From Closterium sp. Naga37s-1 (Eukaryota > Streptophyta > Zygnematophyceae > Desmidiales > Closteriaceae): DNA of 64,000 bases. A model generated the notes under the pieces. That model was not told the DNA's origin, ran no database searches, and saw only the letters and a program-made list of their open reading frames with translations. Numbering within the stretch: position 1 is the first letter of the stretch; every line of letters starts with the position of its first letter. A program made the position numbers and the translations under genes. The stretch covers positions 5,621,001 through 5,685,000 of the forward strand of contig CANJKZ010000723.1 in the NCBI GenBank assembly GCA_947471745.1, written 5' to 3'. This document shows, in pieces, positions 1 to 10,784 of this stretch.

Positions 1-44
1 GGCGGGGGCGGTGGAGGAGGCGGTGGAGGCGGAGGAGGGGGTGG

Positions 45-3000
45 GGTGGAGGTGGGAGTGGTGGCGGGGGTGGGGGCACTAGTGGCAGCAGTGGAGGCGG
101 AGGAGGCAGCGGTGGTGGCGGTGCGAGCGGAGGTAGCGGAGGTGGAGGCGGTGGTGGAGGTAGCGGCGGCGGAGGTGGAGCTGGTCGGGGCGGCTCTGCG
201 CAGAGGGTCGGCTCCGGTGGTGGTCAGCGCCAGCAGCAGCAGCAGCAGCGCACTCGTCAGACCCCCTCCCCCCAGCAGCTTCGTGAGTGGTACACTGCTC
301 GTCAGCGGGGTGGGGGTGCTGGCCCCTGTACCTACGTTCTCCGTACCGGCGACCGCGCAGGTGAGCAGTGTGGGGGTCCGCACTCCACCCAGCGCTGCTT
401 CGGCCGTCTGACGGACGCTTGGCGTCACCAGTTCCCCAACGCTACTGAGATCCCTCGCTGGGGCGAGCTGTTTAGGGCGGGTGTTGCGATCTTTGATCTT
501 GATTATGATGCTATTCTGCTGCCATGTATGCTGTGACTATTAGTGATGAGGGTGACTGTTACCGGTGTTTTCCGCCTGACCCGGGCATTGAGGCTGCTGC
601 TCTAGGTGCTGGTGAGGCTGCTGCTCTAGGTGCTGGTGAGGCTGCTGCCCTAGGTGCCAGTGAGTCTGCTGCCCCAGGTGCTGGTGAGTCTGCGCTCTCA
701 GGTACCGCGTCGGCTCTGGCCACCCACACCTTCACCCTTGACTCGGGTGCTTCCCGCTCCTTCTTTCGAGACCGCACCACACTCCCGCCGCTTAGTCGGC
801 CAGTGGCAGTCTCCCTGGCAGACCCCTCTGGGGGTCCTGTCCTTGCCCACTTCTCCACTGTCCTACCGTGTCCGGCGGCCCCTTCTGGCACCCTGTCAGG
901 TCTTTACCTCCCCTCGTTCTCTACGAACTTGGTGAGTGGTGCTGATCTCCAGGATGCAGGGGTTCACCAGTTCACTCCTGCGAGACAGCGAGCGACCCAC
1001 TGTACCTGTGCTCGGACGGGTTGTCACTTGGCCACGTTTACCCGTCGGCCGGGGTCGAGCCTGTACACACTGACTACTGAGTCTCCTCCAGTCGCTGAGT
1101 CTGCTCAGGTAGCCGCGTCGGGTCGGGTGTTTGCTGCGGCGTCCAGGTCTGGCCCTGAGTCTGCCCCCTGCTCGTGTCGTCTCCTGTCTCACCAGACTCT
1201 CCTCTGGCACCACCGCCTTGGTCACCCCTCCTTGCCTCGTCTTCGAGGCATGGCTTCCCATGTCCTTGTCTCTGGTCTCCCCCGGTCCCTCCCTCCCCTT
1301 CCTCCGGGGCCTGCCCCCACCTGCGTTCCCTGCGTCGAGGGGCGGCAGCGCGCTGCTCCTCACTCCTCCGAGTTCCCTCCGACAGAGGCTCCGCTGCAGA
1401 CGCTTCACATAGACGTGTGGGGCCCAGCCCGCGTCCGTGGACAGGGTCACGAGCGATACTTCCTGCTGGTGGTTGACGACTACTCGCGTTACACCACGGT
1501 CTTCCCCTTGCGCCGCAAGGGTGAGGTCACTGAGGTGTTGAACGCCTGGATCCGCGCAGCTCGTCTCCAGCTCAGAGAGAGTTTTGGCTCGGACTTTCCT
1601 GTTCTGCGCCTGCACTCCGATAGAGGCGGAGAGTTTTCCTCTGACCTTCTGCGAGCCTTCTGTCGCGCACGAGGCATCCGCCAGACTTTCACGCTTCCGG
1701 AATCTCCACAGCAAAATAGGATTGCTGAGCGCCGCATTGGCATGGTCCCTACCGCACTGCGTCCCCCCCCCCCCCCGCCGCTCTTCCTTACGCCAGGTCC
1801 CCCTCCGGTAGACCCCCTCCCCCCTCAGGGTCCTGCCCCCTCAGGTGTGTCCCAGGTAGACGCAGTCGAGCCTGTCGAGGTAGCTGTTGACTCTGGTGCT
1901 GCTAGGGGTGCTGAGTCTGGGGGTGCTGTGCCTGGGGGTGCTGAGCCTAGGGGTACTTTGCCTGGGGGTGCTGAGCCTGGGGGTGCTGCGCCTGGGGGTG
2001 CTGAGCCTGGGGGTGCTGCGTCTGGGGGTGCGGAGTCTGAGGGTACTGGGCCTGCTCGTGTGGCGCCTGGTGGTGCTGGGCCTCGCGGTTCTTCGGGTGC
2101 TTCGTCCCGGCGGGGGCTATTCTCTCCACAGGAGCTGCGAGAGTGGTTTGCCCGGCGCCGGAGGCGTGCTGCTGGAGCTGGAGGTGCTGCGGGCACTGGA
2201 GGTTCTGCTGCTGCTGAGGGTCCTGGTGCCGCGGGTCCCGGAGGTGCTCGTACTGGGAGTACTGGAGCTGCTGGGCCTGCGGGCACTTCTCGTACTAGAG
2301 CTGGTGGTGCTGCGGGCGTCGGTGCTACTGGGGGTGCTGGTGCTGGTGGACCTGCTGTGTCTTCTGGTGGTCCGGCTGGAGCTGGAGCTGCTGGGGGTGT
2401 TGGCGCTGAGGGTGCTTCTGGTGCTGGTGCCTCTGAGGGTGCTGGAGTTGGCGCTGCTGGAGCTGGGGGTGCTACTGGCACTGGTACTGTCATTCGGGGT
2501 ACTAGTGCTGTCCCTTCTGGTGCTGGTGGTGCTGAGCGGCCGCGGCCGTACTTCGTTCCGCTCCTTGAGCAGGTTCTTGGCCTTCCGCCCTCTGCTAGTC
2601 CGGCTCCTCCCTTAGAGTGTCCACCGCCTGTCCTGTCCGAGTCACAGTTACAGCCTGCCTCTCCTCTACCCGCTCCTTCTCCCTACACTGGTCCTACTGG
2701 AGGTCTTGCTGAGCGTCGTGAGCCTGCGTCTCGCCCTGCGTCGCCTGTCCGTGCTGCTCGCACTAGTGGTCGTAGTTCGCGTCAGCGTCCTCCCCCTGTC
2801 CCCGGCACGCACCGGATGTCTCTGCGTCCTTCCACTGCTCCACTGCGTGCCCCTTTGCCTTCTCCTCCTGAGTCCTCTCTTCCTGCTCTTGCTGACCCCG
2901 AGTCAGACTCCCTTCGTGCTGCCAGTCCTACTGTCACGCGTCTCCTTGCTACTGTCGTCACTGACCCTTCCTTTGAGTCCACTGCTGCGTCTGCCCTAGT

Positions 3001-4563
3001 TGCTGAGCTTGTCGACTTTGAGGCGATAGAGGGTCCCTACTCCTCTCAGTGGCAGGCAGCCATGGATGCAGAGATGGCTTCCTGGAAGTCCACAGGCACC
3101 TACGTTGACGAGGTTCCCCCGCCTGGGGCGAACATCGTCAGTGGCATGTGGATTTTCAGGGTGAAGCGGCCGCCGGGTTCTCCGCCTGTCTTCAAGGCGC
3201 GCTACGTGGCTCGTGGCTTCAGCCAGCGGCAGGAAGTTGACTACTTTCAGACCTTCTCTCCCACCCCGAAGATGACCACTTTTCAGGTACTACTGCACAT
3301 AGCCGCTCACCGTGACTACGAGCTTCACTCTCTTGACTTCAGCACTGCTTTCTTGCAGGGCAGCCTGCACGAGGAGATCTGGCTGCGCCGCCCACCTGGC
3401 TTCACTGGGACTTTTCCTCCTGGCACCTAGTGGAGCCTCCGGCGGCCAGTCTACGGTCTCCGCCAGGCACCTCGTGAGTGGCACGACACACTGAGGACTA
3501 CACTTGCGGCTCTTGGGTTTGCTCCTTCTACTGCCGACCCGTCGCTGTTTCTGCGCACCGACACTTCTTTGCCGCCGTTCTACATCCTCGTGTACGTCGA
3601 CGACTTGGTCTTTGCCACGGCTGACACTGCTGGACTCGCCTACGTGAAGTCCGAGCTGCAGAAGAGACACACGTGCACAGACCTAGGTGAACTGCGCAGC
3701 TACCTTGGCTTGCAGATCACCCGGGACAGAGCACAGCGCACCATTACCTTGACTCAGTCACACATGGTGCAGCAGGTCCTTCAGCGCTTCGGCTTCACGT
3801 ACTCCTCGCCTCAGGCCACTCCTCTGTCTACTCGCCACTCGCTCTCAGCTCTGCCTTCGGATGAGTCCGTAGAGTCGAGTGGCCCGTACCCAGAGCTTGT
3901 TGGCTGCCTCATGTACCTGATGACCTGCACTCGACCTGACCTTGCTTACCCTCTTAGCATTCTGGCACGCTATGTTGCTCCTGGGAGACACAGACCAGAG
4001 CACATGGCTGCAGCGAAGAGGGTGTTGCGTTACTTGTGCAGTACGTCAGGCTTGGGGCTTGTGCTTGGAGGGCGGAGTCCAGTGGTCCTCACTGGTCACG
4101 CAGACGCTTCTTGGGCTGACGACCAGGCTATGCAGCGGTCGTCACAGGGTTACACCTTCAGCCTTGGTTCCGGCTCTGTTTCGTGGCGGTCTACCCGCTC
4201 GTCTTCTGTTCTCGGCTCCAGCTGTGAGGCTGAGATCTACGCAGGGGCCATGGCTGCACAGGAGCTACGCTGGCTCACCTACCTGCTGACTGACCTCGTT
4301 CTCCTCCAGTTCTGTACGTAGACAACAAGGCCATGTTGGCCTTGTGTCGGGAGCACAGACTGGAGCACAGAACGAAGCACATCGCTCTTCGCTACTTCCT
4401 TGCTCGTGAGCTGCAGCAGCGCGGTCAGCTGCGCCTTGCTTACGTGGCCTGTGAGGCCAACACTGCTGATATGTTTACCAAGGCACTCGCGCCTTGTGAC
4501 CATCAGCGCTTCTGTACTTCGTTAGGCCTTGTGTCTACCTTGCCTCACTTGCTCACTTCTTGA
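45..4563 (+). pseudogene. A1 gag-pol polyprotein (copia), few lesions
   Basis: Copia polyprotein. The gag frame starts in Gly/Ser-rich sequence (45 to ~220), then a Gln run and a Cys/His segment (CTYVLRTGDRAG). A 1-nt shift near 521 moves it into the frame of the ATG at 524. Next come aspartic protease (DSGASRSFF, ~754), the pre-integrase motif (LWHHRLGH), integrase (HIDVWGP, HSDRGGEF, QQNRIAE), a linker of GGAEPGG repeats (~1885-2490), RT (ARGFSQRQ, YVDD near 3595) and RNase H (GHADASWADD, CEAE). Comparison with A3 indicates that about 130 residues of the integrase C-terminus are missing just after RIGMV (~1745), where a run of 14 C now lies. An in-frame TAG at 3428 sits where A5 has Gln (CAG to TAG), and a frameshift lies near 4300. 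It is a pseudogene, but a lightly damaged one. Confidence 0.88.
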
Positions 4564-4767
4564 CCTTGCTTGTACCTTGACCTTTATATACTTGCACTTG
4601 CATGTTTAGCTTCATATATATATATATACCTGCATGTGAACTGGCCTTGTGGCCGTTGAACTTGTGCTCAGAATGTGTGGTGACGTTGTGATCCACCCTG
4701 AGCTTGCTGTGCTTTGCTTGACTGGTCTTGTGACCCCTTGTTCTCCCCCACTTTGCCTATGGGGGTG
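4564..4767 (+). other. A1 3' untranslated region
   Basis: There is no ORF of note. A short TA microsatellite lies at about 4613-4630. The stretch ends in a G-rich run (tatgggggtg) directly before the LTR that could serve as the polypurine tract. Part of it (ccaccctgag, ggtcttgtgac) recurs, reversed, beside the LTR of A2. Confidence 0.6.
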
Positions 4768-4896
4768 TGTCAAACTCATATGCTATAGTCTATGTAGGCT
4801 GTAGTGGGGTAGCTTATATGGGGTACAAGACTTTAGGGTTTGGTACTTGTACTCCTCATGCTGCTCAATGCAATCATTCTCGTTCCAATCTCCACA
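4768..4896 (+). repeat. 3' LTR of A1 (~129 bp)
   Basis: It begins TGTCAAACTCATATGC and aligns with the A4 5' LTR at 53995, sharing TGTAGGCTGTAGTG, ATGGGGTACAA and CATTCTCGTTC. The end (CTCCACA) is placed by alignment and is uncertain by a few bases. Confidence 0.75.
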
Positions 4897-5305
4897 CTTT
4901 CCGCGCTTCACCATGTGCTGCAGCCAGGCATATCGCTGCTCCATGTGCTTGAGGTTGTCCTGCAGCCCCAAGCTCTCGGCGACCGTAATGGCCGACTTGT
5001 TGTCCACCCGTAGGACCGTCGGTGTCCCATCGTCCAGCACTTAGAACTCTGCAAGGAGGAAACTAAGTGACGTCCCTCCTTGCCGGCTTGCGTGGCTGTC
5101 ACGTACTCCGACTCGGTACACGTGAGCATCGCGCAGTATATGCGCTGGCTCGACCAGGAGATGGCGGCCCCTTCGTAGACGAACACGTAGGCGCATATGC
5201 TCATCCGGTTTTGTTTGTCGTCGCCGTCGTCGGCGTCCACGTAGCCGACCAGCTTCAGCAACTCTGGTCCAGTGCCGAGCTCCAGGGCGGTGTCACGGGT
5301 GTAAG
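4897..5305 (-). pseudogene. C1 RNase H (copia)
   Basis: Minus-strand RNase H of the copia type. Visible motifs are YVDADDGDDKQNR, ISWSSQR, CTESEYVTAT and LRVDNKSAITV, then HMEQRYAWLQHMVKRGK. The same block occurs in C4 at 62090-62450. The reading frame changes within the segment, and the C-terminal tail is lost where A1 begins. No intact gene remains. Confidence 0.85.
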
Positions 5306-5310
5306 CGAGG
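5306..5310. other. Target site duplication CGAGG, left of B1
   Basis: CGAGG here and at 10780-10784 flanks B1. The uninterrupted C3 copy reads ggcgaggtaggcgagg across the site near 22150, confirming the empty site. Confidence 0.9.
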
Positions 5311-6402
5311 TGTTGGGTGCAAATTCACATTGCACAACACCTGCCGTCTGTTTGTACGAATATGCGTGTGCGAATGCATTTGCGTATGAATGGAATGTTC
5401 GTGTATTTGTTTGCTTTCGCAATTTTCGTTTGAAGCATTTGCAGGTACTCGCGGATTATGCGCTTCGGCACAACATTGTACGCGCTATGAACAGTACAAG
5501 CAGAAAGGACGAGCTCGCAAAGGAACCCAAGATGGAAGCTTTGTGGTTCGGCTTACTTGATTGGGCAGATTCAGTTCTATCCAACTCGAAATTGTACTGT
5601 TTTGTTTGGTTGACTATAGTGTAATAGGGCAGGCTTTATAGGGGTACAATTTAAGTGAAGGTTTGATGTTGTTTGTCTGTATCTTCATGCTACAGGGCCA
5701 GGGGAAACCAGCGGAACCAGCATTTGGCTCGTTGGGCAAAGACAAAACTGGTTCTATTTTTAGGACGTAAACCTGGTTGTTCTTTTCCCAGGTTGGAAAA
5801 ACAGAACCAGAGGTTGTTTACCAACCTACCACCTGCTGTTTTGTCCAGCCAGGTTGGTTCTGTTGCTTGGAATTATTTGGGATCATCCCTGGTTGTTCCC
5901 AGGTTGATTCCCAAGTTCCTTGCTAGCTAGAACTATATATTATTTCTCTGTTTGTACCTGAATACATTCAAATTGATTCAAGCGAATTCCTTCCTTGCTG
6001 GAATTTCGTATCCACGCGATTCGACAGCAGAATGCTACCCGAGTCAACGCTAGTACGCTAGCACTCCAACGCTAGGCAAACGTTGTCCGAGCCATAACTC
6101 CGTAATGGCAGAATTTTTTGCGAGGCAACTTGGCTCATTTTAAAGCTCTTGGAGCGACCTTCGATATAGGAAATTCCCAGCTTAATCTGGTCGACGGTCT
6201 GCATGATACGCTGCGAGACGTTCAAGGTACTCTTGTTGTTTTGGCTAAGTCATTCTTGACTCCTCTCTCTACAAACTCGGACCTGAGGATAGGGGCTGGT
6301 CTTGTACCAGGCACCCAAGGACCCCTGGAGGTGACCCCGAGGAGAGGTTTTAAGCTTGAATAATCCTTAATAGCTGGAGTTTATTAGGCCCTTACACCAA
6401 CA
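5311..6402 (+). repeat. 5' LTR of B1 (1092 bp)
   Basis: It runs from TGTTGGGTGCAAATTC to CCCTTACACCAACA. The same unit recurs at 11038, 15498, 18254, 27592, 29457, 30316, 34907 and 36934. It includes a segment rich in CCAGG/CCAACCT words around 5690-5900. Confidence 0.93.
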
Positions 6403-6405
6403 AGC

Positions 6406-6417
6406 TGGTATCAGAGC
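6406..6417 (+). other. Primer binding site of B1
   Basis: TGGTATCAGAGC lies three bases after the LTR and is complementary to the 3' end of plant initiator-Met tRNA, the usual copia primer. Confidence 0.88.
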
Positions 6418-6448
6418 TGCATTATAATGAACCTCGTTATAAGTAGCT

Positions 6449-7659
6449 ATGGCGGGCAACACCTCGACGAGAGCTGGTAAATCTTCAGCCCAATATCGTA
6501 GCGGAAGCCAAGATTCTGGTCTTTCAGTGCCAAGGGGAGCGCGAACAAACCAGTGCTCACTGGTCAAGGAGGTGCTCAACAACTTCACCATCGAGAAGTT
6601 CAATGATGAGGGCTATGATGATTGGGCCTGGAAAATGCAATTGTATTTCCGTCAGATCGGTTTGCTGAAACTAATGATTGGGGAGGAGCCTAGACCGAGT
6701 GACCCCGCGCTGCAGGAAGATTGGGACAAGCGCTCCTCGGCTGGCTACTATTTGATGTCGCAGAGTTTGGAGCTGAACCAGCGTCACCACGTTATGCACC
6801 TGCTGCTGGAGGTTGAGTGCGGTCCGAAGGCGTGGACCGTGTTGAAGGAGCTGCACGCCCCAACTTCCGTTGTTGCAACGTTGATGCTGGAGAGGGAGCT
6901 GTCCGCGTTGCGCCTGAGCGAGGGAGAGCCGGTGCAACCTGTCCTGGAGAAGATGTGCGACCTATACGCGAAATTGGCGACCGCGGGAATCACCTACCCG
7001 GAGCAGACCAAGTGCTTGAAGATGCTCTCGCTGCTGCCAGAATCATGGCTTCAATTCACGAGCGGATTGAGCCTGCCGCAGAACCAGAGCTCGTGGACAC
7101 TTGAGTGGGTGCGGACGAAGATTCTGGAGGAGGTCTTCCGTCGCCGCCAACTAAGGGGTGGAGACGACGGCAGCAGCGGCTATGGGATGCAAGGGAGCCG
7201 ACGTGGCAGAGGATGTGGCTTTGGTAGTGCTGGACGCGTAGCAAAGAAGGACGACGACTCCAACGACCAACAAGGAGGTACCGGTTGGGGTCACGGTGCG
7301 AAATTCGGACGTGGGGGCAAGTCGGGTGCTGGTGGCAAAATGAAAGGGAGTTGCTGGAATCTTGAGAAGGAGGGGCACCCCTGGTTTTTGTGCTATAAGA
7401 AACCCGATGGATGGACACCCCAGAATCGTCACCAGGATGACGGCGCGCGGAGGAACCAGAAAATTGGCGCGAGCATGGTCGCCGATTCGTCCGACAACAA
7501 CCCGAAGAGCAGCGGCAGTACGGAAAAAAAGAAGGAGCGCACTGCGGGCCAGTTCTTCCATATTGGAGAGCAGGGGGAGCAAGGAGACGCCTCTGCCAAG
7601 GTTGGAGCAGAGCTGCACCCCCTGAACTATTGGGTGTTGGACACGGGTGCTGCTTGGAC
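6449..7659 (+). pseudogene. B1 gag and start of protease
   Basis: The gag starts at ATG 6449 (MAGNTSTRAG). The N-terminal half is a copia gag domain (EKFNDEGYDDWAWKMQLYFRQ, LLPESWLQFTSGL). It is followed by a Gly/Arg-rich basic stretch and a zinc-knuckle remnant, CWNLEKEGHPWFLC, in which the second Cys of the family motif (CWYCEEGHPWFLC in B3) is gone. The protease motif LDTGAAW is reached at ~7650 and then breaks off: the sequence jumps into integrase at 7656-7659, sharing the four bases TGGA with both sides. About 640 bp of protease and pre-integrase present in B3 are missing. Confidence 0.88.
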
Positions 7660-8397
7660 TTGGTGGGGCCGCTGCCGGTTCAGGGGCACAAGGGGGAGCG
7701 GTACTTTCTGACCATAGTGGATGATTGGAGCAGGCTTATGTGGGCATATCCGCTGAAGCAGAAGGACCACGCTGCCTCTACGATACGGGAAGATTGGCTG
7801 CCATTCGTGGAGAAGCAAGCGGAGTGTATGGTGAACCGGATTAGGACAGATCGGGGTGGCGAGTTCCTTGGAGCTGAGATGACGGCCTGGCTCAAGAAGC
7901 AGGGCATCCAGAGGGAGCTGACCACGGCTTACACCCCACAGTCTAACGGTGTAGCAGAACGGGCGAACCAGACAATTCTGGAGACAGCTAGGGCACTGCT
8001 TATAGAATCTGGGCAGTGGCAACTTGATGTGGCCCCATGCTGTCCGGCACGCTACCGTGGCCAGGAACAGGATGCTCACTAAGGTTGGTGATGTCTCGTG
8101 TGTGCCGTTGGAGAGGTGGCTTGGGAGGAAGCCGCCAGTGGACATGCTGAGGGTGTTCGGTTGCATGGCAGTCGCCCACGTCCCCAAGAAGTATCGAAGT
8201 AAGTTGGGGGCGAGTGCAATCTGGTGTGTGCATTTGGGGCTGGCTGCTGAGAGCAAGGGATGGCTGCTGTGGGAACCATCCAAGGGTGTGTTGTTTGACA
8301 GCAGGGATGTAAAGTTTGTTGAGGGCATGATGTATGGGAGCTGGAAGAAACAGCCGGAGGCCAGGGTGTCCCAGAAGATGGAACAGATCACCATCTA
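7660..8397 (+). pseudogene. B1 integrase
   Basis: The integrase core begins DLVGPLPVQGHKGERYFLTIVDD, with TDRGGEFLGAE and NGVAERANQ giving a DDE catalytic triad. A frameshift near 8030 moves it into the frame of 8024-8398, which carries LERWLGRKPPVDMLRVFGCMAVAHVP and ESKGWLLWEPSKG. The core residues survive, but the protein is split and lacks its pre-integrase zinc-binding domain because of the upstream deletion. Confidence 0.87.
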
Positions 8398-8469
8398 GAC
8401 CTAACACCTAGTGTGTGGGAGGAGGAAGAGGAGGCAGCTGCAGAGGGTGGTGATTGAGAGAAGATACAG

Positions 8470-10362
8470 GAGGCACCTGCTGGTGGAGAAAATGATGTGG
8501 AGACTAGTGGTCGCACTAGTGGAGCTGCTGGATCCGAGGGAGGAGAGCAGCAGCAGGGGAAAACTAAGAAGCCGAAGGGTGTCGTTATGAAGGGATGTGA
8601 GACACCCGTCTCCAGGCCAGGACGTACCCGTATGGCTTCTAAGAAGCTGACTGCAGGAGCTGATGTAGCAGAGCAGCAGCTTGGGACAGAGGAGGCATTG
8701 CTGATTCTACCGCATGGCTATGACCCGGATGAGGAGGATGAACCTGCCTACTGTTTTCTTGCCCCTGCATCAGAGGAACCAGCTAGCATGGAGGAGGCGT
8801 TAGCTGGACCAGATAGGGAGAAATGGCTGGTTACTAGGGATGCTGAGTATCAGAATGGGACATGGGATCTGGTGGTGCTGCCTGAGGGGAAGAAAGCCGT
8901 ACAGTGCAAGTGGGTGCTAAGGATCAAGACCGATGACAAGGGACAGGTCTACAAGAGTAGGCTGGTGGCCAAGGGGTTTATGCAGAAGGAGAAGCAGGAC
9001 TTCAATGAGATCTTTGCTCCCACTGCCAAACCCCCCACCCTCCGTGTCTTGTTGGTAGATGCAGCCATTAGTGGGAAATTCATTATTCAGATGGATATAT
9101 CAACGGCATTTCTTAATGGGACTTTAGAGGAGGATGTGTACATGACGCAGCCGCCTGGGTATGAGGATGGTACGGGCAGGGTGTGCAAGCTGAAAAAATC
9201 CATCTACGGCTTGAAGCAGGCGCCACGCTGCTGGTACCAGAAGTTGGCAGCTGTTTTAGAGGAGATGGGATTCAGGACCAGCAGCTGTGATGAGAGCCTC
9301 TTTCTCAAGGGGGAGGGGGAGAAGCTGGTGCTGCTTCTGGTCTATGTGGACGACATTCTTCTCTTTAGCAGCAGCATGAAGGAGATCCAGAATGTGCAGC
9401 AGCAGCTGATGGAAAACTTCAAGTGCAAGAACCTTGGGGAGGTAAAATACTACCTCGGGATGCACGTGGAGAGGGATCCAGATCACAGGTGGTTGAAGCT
9501 GCACCAGGAGAAGTTCATCAAGGAGCTGGGGGAGAAGTACGAGATTGAGAATGAGCGCAAGGTTGCAACTCCCCTGCCAGCAGAATTCAAGCTTATGAAG
9601 GCTGCAGAGGATGAAGGGGTTGAATCCAAGGAGCAACAGGAATTTCAGTCCTTGGTGGGCAGCCTCTTGTATGCAGCAGTTCACACGAGGCCCGACATCT
9701 CTTTCTCGGTTGGGCAGCTGGCTAGGGTGGTGCAGATCCATCAGAGGAGCAGGTGGATGCAGCTGAGCGTGTGGTGAAGTATCTGAACTCTCACCCAAGC
9801 ATTGGAGTTCAATACTCCGCATCTGCACAGGTGAAGCAGAAAGGGGTTGAGGTGCTGAAATTGAAGGGGGAGCGGCTTGGAGAAGGCAAGCTGTTTCTCA
9901 CTTGCTTTATTGTTTATTCCTTTATTGGAGAAGGAGGATTCCTCATCTGTGGGAGGATACATCTGTGTAGTTGGGGGAGGACCTGTTAGTTGGAGGTCAA
10001 AGAAGCAGACGGAGACGGCACTCTCTTCCGTGGAATCAGAGTACATAGCGATGTTCCATGAGATGAAGGAGGTGATTTGGCTGAGGAGGCTGTTAGAGGA
10101 GATTGGCCAGGAGCAGAAGGTTGCTACACCACTGTTTTGTAATAGCAAGGGGGCTCTTGGAATGGCCAGGAATGCTGAGCTTCATGGGCTGAACAAGCAC
10201 ATGCGTATCAAGTGGCACTGGCTGCGTAAGGAGGTGAAGAGGGGGACTGTGAATCCGATCTACATCAAGACTCACCAGCAGCCAGCAGACTTCCTCACCA
10301 AGAGGCTTGCGGATGAGCCTCATTGGCGTTGTGTGCGCATGAGTGGAATGCGCATCAACTAG
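8470..10362 (+). pseudogene. B1 reverse transcriptase and RNase H
   Basis: RT occupies 8497-9777: SRLVAKGFMQKEKQDFNEIFAPT, QMDISTAFLNG, YGLKQAPRCWYQK and the catalytic LVYVDDILLFS (~9340). A frameshift at ~9735 and another near 9910 break the RT-RNase H connection. In the first RNase H block the catalytic Asp region FTDATWAS of B3 is replaced by FIVYSF. In the third, CDSKGALG has become CNSKGALG, so two catalytic Asp residues are lost. It ends at a TAG after GMRIN. RNase H activity is therefore very unlikely. Confidence 0.88.
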
Positions 10363-10393
10363 CATGGAATGATGGGGATGCAGCCGGCAGACT

Positions 10394-10404
10394 GAGGGGG
10401 AGTG
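10394..10404 (+). other. Polypurine tract of B1
   Basis: GAGGGGGAGTG sits immediately before the 3' LTR. The same tract precedes the B3 3' LTR at 36921-36933. Confidence 0.8.
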
Positions 10405-10779
10405 TGTTGGGTGCAAATTCACATTGCTCGACATCCTGCCGTCTGTTTGTACGAATATGTACGTGCGAATGCATTTGCGTATGAATGGAATGTTCGTGTG
10501 TTTGTTTGCTTTCGCAATTTTTGCTTGAAGCATTTGCAGGTACTCGCGCATTATGCGCTTCGGCACAACATTGTACGCGCTATGAACAGTACAAGCAGAA
10601 AGGACGAGCTCGCAAAGGAACCCAAGTGATTCTTGACTCCTCTCTCTACAAACTCGGACCCGAGGATAGGGGCTGGTCTTGTACCAGGCACCCAAGGACC
10701 CTTGGAGGTGACACTGAGGAGAGGTTTTAAGCTTGATTAATTCTTAATAGCTTGAGTTTATTAGGCCCTTTCACCAACA
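10405..10779 (+). repeat. 3' LTR of B1, internally deleted (375 bp)
   Basis: It starts TGTTGGGTGC and ends CCAACA like the 5' LTR, but jumps at 10626-10630 from the segment matching ~5530 to that matching ~6250, removing ~717 bp. The junction lies at a shared AAG. Confidence 0.9.
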
Positions 10780-10784
10780 CGAGG

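Larger units (their letters stand above)
1..4896 (+). mobile_element. Copia element A1, 5' end beyond window
   Basis: Family A copia retrotransposon reading rightward. Its 5' LTR lies outside the window. It contains gag, protease, integrase, RT and RNase H in copia order and ends in a ~129-bp LTR at 4768. Its right edge abuts minus-strand C-family RNase H sequence, so it appears to have inserted into element C1. The 5' target duplication cannot be checked. Confidence 0.9.
5311..10779 (+). mobile_element. Full-length but defective copia element B1
   Basis: It has a 5' LTR (5311-6402), PBS, gag, truncated protease fused to integrase, RT, RNase H, PPT and an internally deleted 3' LTR (10405-10779). 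A perfect 5-bp duplication CGAGG lies at both ends, as expected for copia integrase. It sits inside C1. Several frameshifts and a protease/pre-integrase deletion make it non-autonomous. Confidence 0.93.

Noticed and set aside
1887-2615. Leu/Val-rich open frame overlapping the A1 linker
   Set aside because: An out-of-frame reading of the GGAEPGG repeat; the linker frame continues into RT.
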